Shown here: piece by piece, positions 25,821-35,209 of the stretch
How positions within the stretch are numbered: position 1 is the first letter of the stretch
Layout of the letters: each line of letters begins with the position of its first letter
NCBI GenBank assembly: GCA_944326455.1
Contig: CALVEA010000002.1
Coordinates: 62,001 to 126,000 of the forward strand
Length of the DNA: 64,000 bases
Source of the DNA: Candidatus Gastranaerophilales bacterium
Lineage (GTDB): Bacteria > Cyanobacteriota > Vampirovibrionia > Gastranaerophilales > Gastranaerophilaceae
Reading direction: 5' to 3'
Position numbers and translations under genes: made by a program
Notes under the pieces: model-generated
Databases searched by the model: none
Seen by the model: the letters and a program-made list of their open reading frames with translations, nothing else
What the model was told of the DNA's origin: nothing

Positions 25821-28338
25821 AGGCTGCATCCATGGCTTTTTTGCCGAGCTTGCCGAAATCTATAGTATACATTGTACTGTCTCCAATTTGGATTACGTCG
25901 GATATATGTCCGACACCGAGTTTTTCGTGAAAAACTCTTTCTCCGACATTAAAATAATATTGGGTTGCGGTATCTTTTAATTCTTTTTCTTTTTCAGCTA
26001 TCTCTGCTTGTTTTTGCTCTTCTTTTTTTCTTTCTTCCAATCGGCGCTTCATAACATTATCACGGAAGAAAGCCTCAATTTTTTCTTCCTCTTTTTGCTT
26101 GTTTATCGGATTCTTTTTGATAATCATTTTCGCAGGAGTCCTTTTTACCGCCTCTGCAGGCTTCTTGCTTCCCGGCGCGACAAAGTTTGCTCCAAATCCT
26201 GTTGTCGGTTTTACAAATCCGTCCGAGGTAAAGGTAGACTTGGTAAATGATGAAGAATTTCTGTTATTTATACTACTATTTTCATCATCTCTGTATTTCC
26301 CTCCATATTTACTCCCATATTTCCCCCCTCTTACAGATTTTACTGCATCTGTAAATGTGCTTGAGTGTTCGTAAGAATATTCTGATTCTTCTTTTTCAAT
26401 CAGGTTAGAAGGGATTTCATCCAGGAATCGGCTAGGAGAGTAGTATTTGTATTCACCCCACATTTGACGGCGTTTTGCGGTGGTTAAAAATAGCTTTTGT
26501 TCCGCTCTTGTAACACCTACATACATTAATCTTCGTTCTTCTTCAAGTTCGGAAGTTATATTCATAGTTCTTGTAGAAGGGAAAATTCCTTCATCGCATC
26601 CCGCAATATAAACTATAGGAAATTCCAATCCTTTAGAAGCATGGAGTGTCATAAGAGTTACATTATTGGCTATTTCGTCCATTCCGTCTATATCAGACAC
26701 TAATGAAACCTGTGCAAGAAATTCTCCCAGAGTATTATCAAGTTCTTCCGGTTCAAATTCGTTGGCTACGTTAACAAGTTCTTGCAAGTTTTCTATTCTT
26801 GTTTCGTCTTCCGGTGTGTTAGAAACCTGTAACTCTCTTAAATATCCGCTTTTTTCAAGTACAAGACTTAAAAATTCCGGCAGATTGTAATTAGGCTGTG
26901 CTTCCTGGAATTTCATTATAAGAGTAGAAAAATCTTTTAGTTTGGAGGCTGTTCCCGATTTTATTGTTGAAATATTATCAACATCAAGTATTGCGGCAAA
27001 AAGGCTGATATCCTGCTCGTCTGCATAATCTTGCAGATGCTTAAGTGTTGTTTCACCTATTGCGCGTTTCGGAACATTTATTATCCTGCGTAAAGATTGT
27101 GAATCATCAACGTTATAAATAAGCTTGAGGTAGGCTATTGCATCTTTAATTTCTTTACGGTCGTAGAATTTAAGTCCGCCATAGATTCTGTATGGAATTC
27201 CAGCGGCAATAAGAGCTTCTTCTAAAGCTCTTGACTGTGCGTTAGTTCTGTATAAGACCGCAAACTGATTATAATTATCCGATGTTTGCGAGATTGAATT
27301 AACTATATAGTTCGCTTCATCTGCCTCATCCTGGGCTTCATAGTATGTAATTTTTTCTCCGTCGCCTTTTTGGGAATAAAGAACTTTATCGACCCGCTCT
27401 TCATTATTTTCTATAATTGAATTTGCCGCATTCAATATATTAGCTGTAGAGCGGTAATTTTGTTCAAGTTTAACGATTTTTGCCTTCGGAAAATCTTTCT
27501 GGAAGTTCATGATTATTCTAAAATCAGCGCCTCGCCAGCTGTAGATGGATTGATCCACATCACCTACAACACAAAGCGATCTTTCTTGCGGAACTTCCGG
27601 CTGTAAGTTTGTGTATAGAGCGTTAACCAGCTGATATTGAGCAAGGTTAGTGTCTTGATATTCGTCTACCATAATATGCTGGAATTTATCATAATATTTC
27701 TTGCGAACATCCGGATTTTGTTCAAGGAGCTTTACTGTTAAAAGAAGCATGTCGTCAAAATCTATTGCATTATTATTATTTAAAGCGTTTTCATATTCTT
27801 CAAATACCCTTGATATCTGCTGTGATTTAAAATCTCTGGCAAAGGTTGCAAAAGTGTATGCATCCTGCATTTTGTTTTTTGAATTTGATATAACAGCCTT
27901 AATAAGTTTTGGCTGGTAAATTTTATCGTCCAGGTTTAGTTTTTTTATAGCCTGCTTAATTATTGCAAGGGAGTCGGTTTCGTCATAAATAGTAAAGTTT
28001 TTATCGAGCTTTTTCCCTGATTGAAAAGAATAATTTTCAATATCTTGTCTTAAAATTCTGCCGCAAATACTATGAAAAGTGCCTACCCACATATATTTAA
28101 CGACTCTTTCTCCGAGAATTGATGCAAGTCTTTCTTTCATTTCTCTGGCTGCTTTGTTGGTAAAAGTAACAGCAAGAATTTTACCTGGAATCGCCCCGTT
28201 TTGAATCATATACGCTATTCTGGTGGTAAGCACTCTTGTTTTGCCGCTGCCTGCTCCAGCAAGAATCAAAAGGGCGCCCTGTGTAGTTTTGGCAGCCTCA
28301 AGCTGCTCTTTATTGAGATTTTCTAAGATATTTTCCAT
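25798..28338 (-). CDS. pcrA: ATP-dependent DNA helicase, PcrA/UvrD type
   Basis: This superfamily 1 3'-5' helicase of about 846 residues has motif I GAGSGKTRVLTTR, motif II VDEYQDTN, motif III VGDVDQSIYSWRGAD, motif IV QNYRSTANIL, motif V TLHASKGLEFPIVYIAG and motif VI RRLMYVGVTRAEQKL. After a basic linker, the C-terminal tudor-like domain (VGERVFHEKLGVGHISDV) marks it as PcrA rather than Rep. It would work in nucleotide excision repair and in clearing RecA or stalled replication and transcription complexes. I chose the ATG at 28338 (MENILENLN) instead of one 36 nt upstream because the standard N-terminus begins there and GGGGA precedes it. Confidence 0.95.
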   Translation of the reverse strand: MENILENLNKEQLEAAKTTQGALLILAGAGSGKTRVLTTRIAYMIQNGAIPGKILAVTFTNKAAREMKERLASILGERVVKYMWVGTFHSICGRILRQDIENYSFQSGKKLDKNFTIYDETDSLAIIKQAIKKLNLDDKIYQPKLIKAVISNSKNKMQDAYTFATFARDFKSQQISRVFEEYENALNNNNAIDFDDMLLLTVKLLEQNPDVRKKYYDKFQHIMVDEYQDTNLAQYQLVNALYTNLQPEVPQERSLCVVGDVDQSIYSWRGADFRIIMNFQKDFPKAKIVKLEQNYRSTANILNAANSIIENNEERVDKVLYSQKGDGEKITYYEAQDEADEANYIVNSISQTSDNYNQFAVLYRTNAQSRALEEALIAAGIPYRIYGGLKFYDRKEIKDAIAYLKLIYNVDDSQSLRRIINVPKRAIGETTLKHLQDYADEQDISLFAAILDVDNISTIKSGTASKLKDFSTLIMKFQEAQPNYNLPEFLSLVLEKSGYLRELQVSNTPEDETRIENLQELVNVANEFEPEELDNTLGEFLAQVSLVSDIDGMDEIANNVTLMTLHASKGLEFPIVYIAGCDEGIFPSTRTMNITSELEEERRLMYVGVTRAEQKLFLTTAKRRQMWGEYKYYSPSRFLDEIPSNLIEKEESEYSYEHSSTFTDAVKSVRGGKYGSKYGGKYRDDENSSINNRNSSSFTKSTFTSDGFVKPTTGFGANFVAPGSKKPAEAVKRTPAKMIIKKNPINKQKEEEKIEAFFRDNVMKRRLEERKKEEQKQAEIAEKEKELKDTATQYYFNVGERVFHEKLGVGHISDVIQIGDSTMYTIDFGKLGKKAMDAAYAHLKKF

Positions 28339-28425
28339 TCCCCTATTCCCAAATACATAAATTTGTGGTATCATACACTAGCATACACAAAATTATTATT
28401 ATTTGCAATTGATAAAGGTGGTACG

Positions 28426-29001
28426 ATGATTGAAATTTTAGATTCTTTGGATGAAGAGCAGAAACAGCCTTCTATTATGGTTCCTATGGATGATATGGAT
28501 GTGGCTGACAGCTCTCCGGATACTGTTGATGAGTTGGCAATGGAATTAGCTACTATCAAGCAGCCCGCGAAAAGAATTGCAATTATCGGGTCAAGAAACC
28601 TTGCTATTACACATCAGCAAATGATTGAAACATTAACAACGGCTCTTGTAAGACAGGGCAATACAATTATCACTTCCGGCGGTTCTTGCGGTACTAATGC
28701 AGCTGCAATAAGAGGTGCTATGAAGTCTAATCCTGATAAACTTAAAGTTATTTTACCTCAAACGATAGGACAGCAGCCGTCAGACGTTCAAGACCAGCTT
28801 ATTGGTGTTCCTAATATTGTGGAGCATGCTGACAGAGCTATGATGACATTGGCTGATGCTTCCAGAGTTTGTAACAGAGAGATTATTGATGACTGTAATC
28901 AATTGATATGCTTCCTTTCTCATACAAGCCGTACTCTTCATACTGCAGTAGAGTATGCAGAAGAAAACCATAAAGTTGTTACAGTATTCTACTTAGATTA
29001 A
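28426..29001 (+). CDS. DprA/SLOG-like Rossmann protein
   Basis: After about 50 acidic residues, this 191-residue protein has a single Rossmann-like SLOG module: KRIAIIGSRNLAITHQQMIE (about 53-72), then TIITSGGSCGTNAAAIRGAM (about 86-105) and LKVILPQTI. This is the DprA-type GSR...SGGA/SGGS pattern that binds nucleotides or single-stranded DNA. It lacks the DprA SAM and winged-helix domains, so full DprA function is not implied; similar short proteins are annotated in cyanobacteria as DNA recombination-mediator-like. It diverges from pcrA over 87 nt. A GGTGG ribosome binding site precedes the ATG. Confidence 0.75.
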   Translation: MIEILDSLDEEQKQPSIMVPMDDMDVADSSPDTVDELAMELATIKQPAKRIAIIGSRNLAITHQQMIETLTTALVRQGNTIITSGGSCGTNAAAIRGAMKSNPDKLKVILPQTIGQQPSDVQDQLIGVPNIVEHADRAMMTLADASRVCNREIIDDCNQLICFLSHTSRTLHTAVEYAEENHKVVTVFYLD

Positions 29002-29013
29002 TAGGTTTGATTT

Positions 29014-30189
29014 ATGGATTTGATAAAAAAACTCACCGGGAAAAATCCTTCTGAGTTTGAACCTGTAGCTCAAGCTCTTGTGAATAATTCTGATAAAGAA
29101 TTGTTTTCTGCTCTTGTTAAGCAGGATGATTTCTTATTTGATTTTATAAAGGACAATGTTGCAAAAAGAATTCAAAAAGCCTGCAATAAAGATAACTATT
29201 TGAACTTACTAGAGTTTTTTGATTATTATTCGCCTTCTTACGATACTATGATTGCGGAAGTTTTACATACATTCAGCGGAGATGAACTTTTGCCCGCCAT
29301 TAAAGAAATTTTTATAGACGGAGAGGACTCAGCAAAAGCTTATGCGGCTAAATATTTTTCTTTTGTTAATAAAGACTTATTAGGAGACATAATTCCGCTC
29401 TTACGTCAAACTGCATTTTCTAAATTTGAACCTCTGTCAGTAAATTCAATAGAAGTATTATCTTTGTTAAATGATGAGGAATCAAAAAATGAGGCTCTTT
29501 CGCGGCTCAATAGCGATGATGATTTTATGAAATTTGAAGCTGTCAAGTTTCTGGTGAATTATCAGGCTAAAGATTCTATAACAAGGATTCTGGAGGTTAT
29601 GAAAGAATCTTCATTGTCCGAGAATATAGCTTGTCAGATACCGTTTTTAATTCCGCTTGAGGATTTGATTAAGCAGGATGAAGAGGCTGCACTGTTGGTT
29701 TTATGCTATATTGTAAATGCAATACCGGAGATTGTGACACCGGATTCCGTAATTGATTACGGTTTGTATAATATTCTCGAAATCATCATGAAGTCTCCTA
29801 TTACAAGTACTTCTGCCGTACTTTTAAGGCTGGCTAAGGAGAAATTCCAAGAGCTGTCTTCTAACGAGGAGTATATTTTTGATTGTGACAGAAATACAAA
29901 AAATGAAATTAAGGAAATTAATGGTCTGCTTTCATCACTCAATACAAATAAGTTAGACAGTTTGTTATATGACGAATTATTTGAGGGAAGCGATTTTGTG
30001 TTCTTTGCTCTTGACTATGTGAATGAGATTGAAGAATTGGAAGCGCTTTTGGATAGTCAAAACCCGACACTTGTATTGAAGGTGCTTACTATTTTAAAAG
30101 AAAAAGGCTCGTTAACAGAAAGCGCAAAAGAGGAAGCTTTAAAACATATCCAGGCACCGGGAATAAGAGAAATTATAGAAGTTCTATAG
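29014..30189 (+). CDS. HEAT-repeat-like helical protein
   Basis: The 391-residue protein is almost wholly alpha-helical with no signal peptide or membrane helix. Paired helices such as LPAIKEIFIDGEDSAKAYAA, FEPLSVNSIEVLSLLNDEES and FMKFEAVKFLVNYQAKDSIT are like HEAT repeats, which build protein-protein scaffolds. It starts 12 nt after the SLOG-like gene, so the two probably form an operon. Function is unknown. It overlaps the convergent STAS-like gene by 6 nt. Confidence 0.75.
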   Translation: MDLIKKLTGKNPSEFEPVAQALVNNSDKELFSALVKQDDFLFDFIKDNVAKRIQKACNKDNYLNLLEFFDYYSPSYDTMIAEVLHTFSGDELLPAIKEIFIDGEDSAKAYAAKYFSFVNKDLLGDIIPLLRQTAFSKFEPLSVNSIEVLSLLNDEESKNEALSRLNSDDDFMKFEAVKFLVNYQAKDSITRILEVMKESSLSENIACQIPFLIPLEDLIKQDEEAALLVLCYIVNAIPEIVTPDSVIDYGLYNILEIIMKSPITSTSAVLLRLAKEKFQELSSNEEYIFDCDRNTKNEIKEINGLLSSLNTNKLDSLLYDELFEGSDFVFFALDYVNEIEELEALLDSQNPTLVLKVLTILKEKGSLTESAKEEALKHIQAPGIREIIEVL

Positions 30190-30468
30190 TATGTAATCCG
30201 AATTACCTAAATCAAAATCTTTATTAAAATCTTTTATAACTTCGGATGATACTTTCCAGTTGATTTTCCCTTGAGGATATTTAATGTAGTGTTTGGCTGA
30301 ACAAAGAGTTGATACCATGCAGGAATCCATAATATTCAAGTGTGAAATATCTACTGTAAGATTTTCGCAATGGTATTTTTCAATATAAGAACTTATGTGC
30401 TCAACAGCTTCTATTGGATTTGTGCTGTAAGTATCAAGTATTTCACTTTGGGGTAATAGTTGTATCAT
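30184..30468 (-). CDS. Small protein, possible STAS-like domain
   Basis: In this 94-residue protein, LTVDISHLNIMDSCMVSTLCSAKHYI (about 37-62) resembles the STAS strand-helix unit of anti-sigma factor antagonists, with Ser49 in the place of the phosphorylated Ser. A kinase partner is not next to it, so the match is tentative. An AAGGAAA ribosome binding site precedes the ATG. It reads opposite to the helical gene and overlaps its end. Confidence 0.6.
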   Translation of the reverse strand: MIQLLPQSEILDTYSTNPIEAVEHISSYIEKYHCENLTVDISHLNIMDSCMVSTLCSAKHYIKYPQGKINWKVSSEVIKDFNKDFDLGNSDYIL

Positions 30469-30597
30469 GTATTTTCCTTATTCTGTATAAGTTAACGTCA
30501 TAAGTCATATTTTTTTTATGATTTTTTAAATTAAATCCCCCTTTTAGTGGAAATTTATTTTATAATATAATATGTAAGTGGAAAAGGGAGATATATT

Positions 30598-31140
30598 ATG
30601 GCAGGGAATAAAGAAAATGCATTGGAAGCAGCTAAGAAAATTAAACTTTTGGCATTTGATGTAGATGGAGTTATGACAGACGGAAGTGTTACTTATGATG
30701 AAAACGGGGTTGAGTACAAGACTTTTAACGTAAAAGACGGGCATGGTCTTGTCAGGATGAATCATTCAGGCTTTATTACAGCTATAATTACCGCAAGAAA
30801 CAACGGAACTGTAAGGCATCGAGCTGAAAATCTTAATATAACAGAGATTTATCAGGGACAAAAATATAAGCTTCCGGCTTTGGAAGAGATTATGAAAAAA
30901 TACAATCTTACATTCGAGAATGTATCATATATGGGGGATGATCTTCCGGATGTTTGCATCTTAGAAAAGGTCGGGCTTGCGTGCTGTCCGAATGATGCAG
31001 TAAAAGAGGTTAAGGATATTTGTAATTTCCAATCTTCCGTAAACGGCGGCAGGGGCGCAGTACGGGAATTATGTGACTTTATACTTGATGCTCAGGGTAT
31101 AGAAAAAGAATACATTGTAGCGGAAGGTAAAAACAGATAG
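30598..31140 (+). CDS. kdsC: Kdo-8-phosphate phosphatase
   Basis: KdsC removes phosphate from 3-deoxy-D-manno-octulosonate 8-phosphate in Kdo synthesis for LPS. The 180-residue HAD-family (C0, capless) protein has the nucleophile motif FDVDGVMTDG (Asp21 and Asp23), the following FNVKDGHGL, the Thr of TARNNGTV, a Lys in the KYKLPAL region and the MGDDLPD acid motif. It supports LPS production here. kdsA and kdsB are not in the window. A GGGAG ribosome binding site lies 9 nt before the ATG, and TATAAT boxes lie 27-37 nt upstream. Confidence 0.93.
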   Translation: MAGNKENALEAAKKIKLLAFDVDGVMTDGSVTYDENGVEYKTFNVKDGHGLVRMNHSGFITAIITARNNGTVRHRAENLNITEIYQGQKYKLPALEEIMKKYNLTFENVSYMGDDLPDVCILEKVGLACCPNDAVKEVKDICNFQSSVNGGRGAVRELCDFILDAQGIEKEYIVAEGKNR

Positions 31141-31152
31141 GAATTTCAGCTG

Positions 31153-33552
31153 TTGTTAAGAAGTGTCTGTTCTGCTCTTTGCCGGAGCAAAAATCTTTTA
31201 ATGCTTCTGACTGCCGGAATCTATATTCTGGCGCTTTATTCCGTGCTAAGCGGACATTTATTATTCTTTTCGGCAATTGTTTCAATTCTGGCTGTTGCAG
31301 CAATTATACAGGAGCTTTTTCCGGTTAAGTATATTGTTGTTTGGATTCTTATTTTTTATCTTGGGGCTGTAAATACGGTATGCAGTCTAAAGGATTCGGA
31401 TGAGCTTTTAAATCTTGCTCCTGTTAATTCCAAAATTACGGGAACGATAATTTCTATACCGCAAGGAGCTGCAGAAAATAAGCCAAAGTTTTTTCTCAAG
31501 GTTAAGAGTATAGAGTTTGGGTCGGTAAGAAAAGAGTTTAAAGACGAAAAGACTCTGGTAACTTACACTCCTGATTTAGCCGAGCCTATATCCTATGAAG
31601 GTCTAAAACTTTATAATACTTGTGTTTTTGAAGGGAGGTTATCCGCTCCTTTTAAAGCAGGTAATCCTTCACAGTTTGATTATGGAAATTATTTAAGAAA
31701 TCATGAAACATATTCAGTGTTCTATGCTAAAAAATATGAGGTTTTAAATATTAAGCCGTCAAGATTTCAAAAGTTTATGCAAGGGGTGAATGAATACAGA
31801 GAAAGAATAATAACTTCCCATTCAAAGTATTTAAAATCCCCAAATCTGGAAATTCTTGGAGGTATTGTGTTTGGTGATGATGCTGTATCTCCTCCTAAGA
31901 ACATAAAACAATCTTTTATTAATTCAGGTCTGTTACATATTCTTGCCGCTTCGGGAATGAATGTTGCATTCATTTATTCATTTTTCTATTTCTTAATGTC
32001 TGTCTTTGGAATGAATTTTAAACTTAAAGTTTGTTTAGGCATTGTTACGGTCTTAATTTATTCTCTTATGACAGGGTTAGGAGCTTCTGTGATAAGAGCT
32101 GCCTGTATGTTAGTGTTTGTCCTCATCGGTAAGCTTATTGACAGGGATGCTCACAGTATTTCGCTGCTTTCGTTTGTTGCTCTTCTAATGCTTCTGTATA
32201 ATCCTTTGTATATTAATGATGTAGGGTTTCAATTATCTTTTATTGTCACCTTCGGAATTCTGGTGACGGCACCTTTGATTGCCAGGTTTAAAAATCGTGC
32301 TGCAGATTTTATTGTCGGAACGATAAGTATCCCTATTATAGCGCAGTTATGGGTGATACCTGTTCAGATTTTCTATTTCAATAACATAAGTCTTTATTCC
32401 GTATTTGCCAATATAATGAGTGTACCGATTCTAATGGTGGTTAGTTTTGGAGGTTTTGTAAGTTCTCTGTTGGCTGGAATACCGGTTATATCTGACTTTG
32501 TTTGTAAAACTTTTGACTTTGCTTTAAATCCTCTAATATCTCTCCTTGTTAATATTTCGGATTTTTGGGGCAATCTTCCGCATGCGGCTTTGCAGACAAC
32601 ACACCCTTCCGTATTTCAAATAATCATTTATTACGGGCTTTTGTTGTCGATTACTGCACTTTTTTATAAAGAACTGAAAAATAAAAATGTTTTAAAATGG
32701 GGTGTCCTTATTCTATCCATCATACTTGTGATATCGCTGATACCGGTGAAGAACCAAAATTTAGAGATTACGGCATTTGATGTAGGTAACGCTGATTGTT
32801 TTCTGATTAAAACTCCTGATAATAAGTATTTGATGGTTGATACTGCACGTAGCGGGTATAGAGGCGGAAAAACTCAGGCTGAAATAATTGTTCTGAAATA
32901 TCTAAAGGATAGAGGCATAAAAAACATTGATTCTATTGTTATTACACATTTTGATAATGACCATTGCGGCGGGGCAGTGCCTCTGATGGAGAATGTTAAT
33001 GTTTCCAAAATTTATGTGAATACTCTAAGCCATGATTCTGAAGCAGCAAGACAAATTTATGAAACCGCAAATCGTACTCATACAAAGCTTATTGAGACTA
33101 AAAATAACGAGTATATTTACAACAAATCAGACCTTAAAATTACGAATTTTTCCGGAAACAATGCGAGCGGGAATGATAACGATGATTCAATTTTGACAAT
33201 GGTTGAATATAACGGATTCAGAATGCTATTTACGGGAGATTCAAGTGCTGATGAAATTATGAAACACAATGAAATTTCCGGGGAAATAACTGTTCTTAAA
33301 GTCCCTCATCATGGCGCAGCAGGAGGTGTAAATAAAGACCTCATGAAGAAATTTTCTCCGAAATATTCAATAATTTCTGTGGGTGAGAACAAGTTTGGAC
33401 ACCCTAACCTCTACACTCTTGAAATTCTTAAAACTTCAACAATTTTAAGAACTGATATAGATAATGCCATCCGCATAAAAGTGGATAAGAATGGTTATCA
33501 GGTTTTAACTTACAATATCAAAAGACGAAAATTTGAGCGCTTTGTTAATTAA
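31153..33552 (+). CDS. comEC: ComEC/Rec2-family DNA-uptake channel
   Basis: The 799-residue protein has the ComEC layout: N-terminal hydrophobic helices and an OB-like periplasmic DUF4131 segment (about 1-210), the Competence membrane domain (about 225-520, with HILAASGMNVAFIY and MTGLGASVIRAACM), and a C-terminal metallo-beta-lactamase domain (about 535-790) with the metal motif THFDNDHCGG and later TGDSSADE and VPHHGAAG. ComEC carries single-stranded DNA across the inner membrane during transformation. The start is TTG, with AGGAA 9 nt upstream, 12 nt after kdsC. Competence pili genes are not in the window, though an SLOG/DprA-like gene is near. Confidence 0.93.
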   Translation: MLRSVCSALCRSKNLLMLLTAGIYILALYSVLSGHLLFFSAIVSILAVAAIIQELFPVKYIVVWILIFYLGAVNTVCSLKDSDELLNLAPVNSKITGTIISIPQGAAENKPKFFLKVKSIEFGSVRKEFKDEKTLVTYTPDLAEPISYEGLKLYNTCVFEGRLSAPFKAGNPSQFDYGNYLRNHETYSVFYAKKYEVLNIKPSRFQKFMQGVNEYRERIITSHSKYLKSPNLEILGGIVFGDDAVSPPKNIKQSFINSGLLHILAASGMNVAFIYSFFYFLMSVFGMNFKLKVCLGIVTVLIYSLMTGLGASVIRAACMLVFVLIGKLIDRDAHSISLLSFVALLMLLYNPLYINDVGFQLSFIVTFGILVTAPLIARFKNRAADFIVGTISIPIIAQLWVIPVQIFYFNNISLYSVFANIMSVPILMVVSFGGFVSSLLAGIPVISDFVCKTFDFALNPLISLLVNISDFWGNLPHAALQTTHPSVFQIIIYYGLLLSITALFYKELKNKNVLKWGVLILSIILVISLIPVKNQNLEITAFDVGNADCFLIKTPDNKYLMVDTARSGYRGGKTQAEIIVLKYLKDRGIKNIDSIVITHFDNDHCGGAVPLMENVNVSKIYVNTLSHDSEAARQIYETANRTHTKLIETKNNEYIYNKSDLKITNFSGNNASGNDNDDSILTMVEYNGFRMLFTGDSSADEIMKHNEISGEITVLKVPHHGAAGGVNKDLMKKFSPKYSIISVGENKFGHPNLYTLEILKTSTILRTDIDNAIRIKVDKNGYQVLTYNIKRRKFERFVN

Positions 33553-33586
33553 GCGGCTATGATTTTCTTTGCTATTGTTAAGTACC

Positions 33587-33970
33587 TTACCAGACAACTT
33601 TTTCAATTAATTCTATTTCGTATCCGTCCGGGTCTTGTATAAACGCAATTTTTGACCCTTTTCCGTTTAAGTCAAACGGCGGGTAGAGGTAGGTATATCC
33701 CAGCTGTTCTATTTTTTTTGTAAATTCATCTAATGAAGCAACAGCAAATCCAAAATGCCCGAATCCTGTCCCAACTGCGTATCCGTCAGAAGGTGTTTCA
33801 TCATTGTATGTTAATTCAATCTGGCATGTTTTTTCTTTATCATTCAAGAAATAAAGAGTGCAGTCTTCAAGTCTTTTTTCGTGGTCAAGTTCCATATCAA
33901 GAACTTCTGTATAAAATTTTAACGATTTTTCAATATCTTTAACCCTAATCATAGTATGCAAAAACTTCAT
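33587..33970 (-). CDS. gloA: Glyoxalase I-like protein (lactoylglutathione lyase)
   Basis: The 127-residue vicinal-oxygen-chelate protein has metal ligands at the expected points: His5 (MKFLHTMIRV), Glu in CQIELTYN, His in GFGHFGFAV and Glu in GYEIELIEK. The DHEKRLEDCTLYFL and PDGYEIELIE segments are typical of GloA, which isomerises methylglyoxal hemithioacetals. The thiol used in this organism is unknown. A strong ribosome binding site (AAGGAGGTGTT) lies 5 nt before the ATG. Confidence 0.88.
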   Translation of the reverse strand: MKFLHTMIRVKDIEKSLKFYTEVLDMELDHEKRLEDCTLYFLNDKEKTCQIELTYNDETPSDGYAVGTGFGHFGFAVASLDEFTKKIEQLGYTYLYPPFDLNGKGSKIAFIQDPDGYEIELIEKVVW

Positions 33971-34015
33971 ATAACACCTCCTTTTTTTTACAATAATACT
34001 ATAAAAATACTTTTG

Positions 34016-34024
34016 TGCTAGAAT
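34016..34024 (+). promoter_or_regulatory. Extended -10, leaderless-type, of thioesterase gene
   Basis: TGC-TAGAAT is followed by exactly 6 nt (GAAGTT) and the ATG at 34031. No ribosome binding site fits between them. Confidence 0.45.
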
Positions 34025-34030
34025 GAAGTT

Positions 34031-34441
34031 ATGAAGGATGAATTAATACAAAAAGTTTATTATTCCGATACTGATGCTTTTGGTGTTGTTTGGCACGGCT
34101 CGTATCTTAGATGGCTTGAAATGGGCAGGGTTGAACTTTGTGAAAAATACGGGCTTAATATGCTGGAGTTAGAGAAGCAAGATATAGTTCTTCCTGTTAC
34201 AAATATGAATATCCGCTATAAGTCATCAGGAAAGCTTAATGACATTGTGCTTATAGAGACAAGTATTAAGAAATTAACTCCCGTTACGATTGTATTTGAA
34301 CAGACTATTAAGAATCAGTCAACAGGAAAACTCTTTTTGCAGGCTGAATTTGAAGTTGTAGCTATTCACAATGACGGTTCTCTTCACAGAAGACTTCCTG
34401 ATGTTATTAAAAATGCTTTCAACTCTGAATGCCTCGTCTAG
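34031..34441 (+). CDS. Acyl-CoA thioesterase, YbgC/4HBT type
   Basis: The 136-residue hot-dog protein has the YbgC active-site pattern: YSDTDAFGVVWHGSYLRWLEMGR (Asp15, His22 region) and the following NIRYKSSGKLND. Family members hydrolyse short- or medium-chain acyl-CoA, and in cyanobacterial relatives 1,4-dihydroxy-2-naphthoyl-CoA. The physiological substrate is not clear here, as menaquinone genes are absent from the window. It is followed at 15 nt by a pseudouridine synthase gene. Confidence 0.87.
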   Translation: MKDELIQKVYYSDTDAFGVVWHGSYLRWLEMGRVELCEKYGLNMLELEKQDIVLPVTNMNIRYKSSGKLNDIVLIETSIKKLTPVTIVFEQTIKNQSTGKLFLQAEFEVVAIHNDGSLHRRLPDVIKNAFNSECLV

Positions 34442-34456
34442 ATAGGTTTTGATTCT

Positions 34457-35209
34457 ATGCAAAGATTAAACAAATTTATAGCATCATCCGGGCTTTGTTC
34501 AAGACGCAGCGCTGACGACCTTATAGAATCAGGTAAGGTTTCTGTCAACGGGAAAATTGTTACAGAATTGGGCTTTCAAGTTGGTTCTAAGGACAAAGTT
34601 TCTGTATCAGGTAAGATTATTAAGCCTCAAAAGCTTGATTACTACCGTTTTTATAAGCCTGCCGGCTATATTACCACATCAGATGATGAAAAAGGCAGAA
34701 AAACCATTTATGATGTAATTCCGCCGGAGTTGAAATATTTGAAACCGGTTGGAAGGCTTGATAAAGATTCAACAGGTTTGATTATTATGACTAATGATGG
34801 TGAACTTGTAAATCAAATGACTCACCCATCAGTAAAAGTTCCTAAAATTTATCTTGTCCAAATTAATGGCAAAATCACCCCGGAAGACGGAGAACAAATG
34901 TTTAACGGTATTGAAATAGAAACTGACTCCGGTGAAAAGAGAACAGCCTATGCAGAAGTTTTTCCGGTTGAAATAGCGGCAAAATCTTCAACCCTAAGAG
35001 TTACTCTCTATCAGGGAATAAACCGACAAATAAGAAAGATGTTTGCAAAACTCGGGTTTGAAGTGGTATCACTTAAGAGAATCCAGCATGCAACCATAAC
35101 CATTGAGGGGCTTAAACGAGGACAGATAAAACCTCTTAAACCTAAACAGATTAAAGAGCTGAAAATATATCTTTCTAAATTGGAAAAGGATAAAGAATGC
35201 TCAAAATAG
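34457..35209 (+). CDS. RsuA/RluB-family pseudouridine synthase
   Basis: The 250-residue protein has an N-terminal S4 RNA-binding domain (MQRLNKFIASSGLCSRRSAD, to about residue 55) and a catalytic domain with the motif GRLDKDSTGLII, in which Asp102 is the catalytic residue. It converts uridine to pseudouridine in rRNA. The closest family is RluB (23S rRNA U2605), given the QGINRQIRKMFAKLGFEV ending, but RluE/F/RsuA cannot be excluded. It overlaps coaE by 13 nt. Confidence 0.9.
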   Translation: MQRLNKFIASSGLCSRRSADDLIESGKVSVNGKIVTELGFQVGSKDKVSVSGKIIKPQKLDYYRFYKPAGYITTSDDEKGRKTIYDVIPPELKYLKPVGRLDKDSTGLIIMTNDGELVNQMTHPSVKVPKIYLVQINGKITPEDGEQMFNGIEIETDSGEKRTAYAEVFPVEIAAKSSTLRVTLYQGINRQIRKMFAKLGFEVVSLKRIQHATITIEGLKRGQIKPLKPKQIKELKIYLSKLEKDKECSK

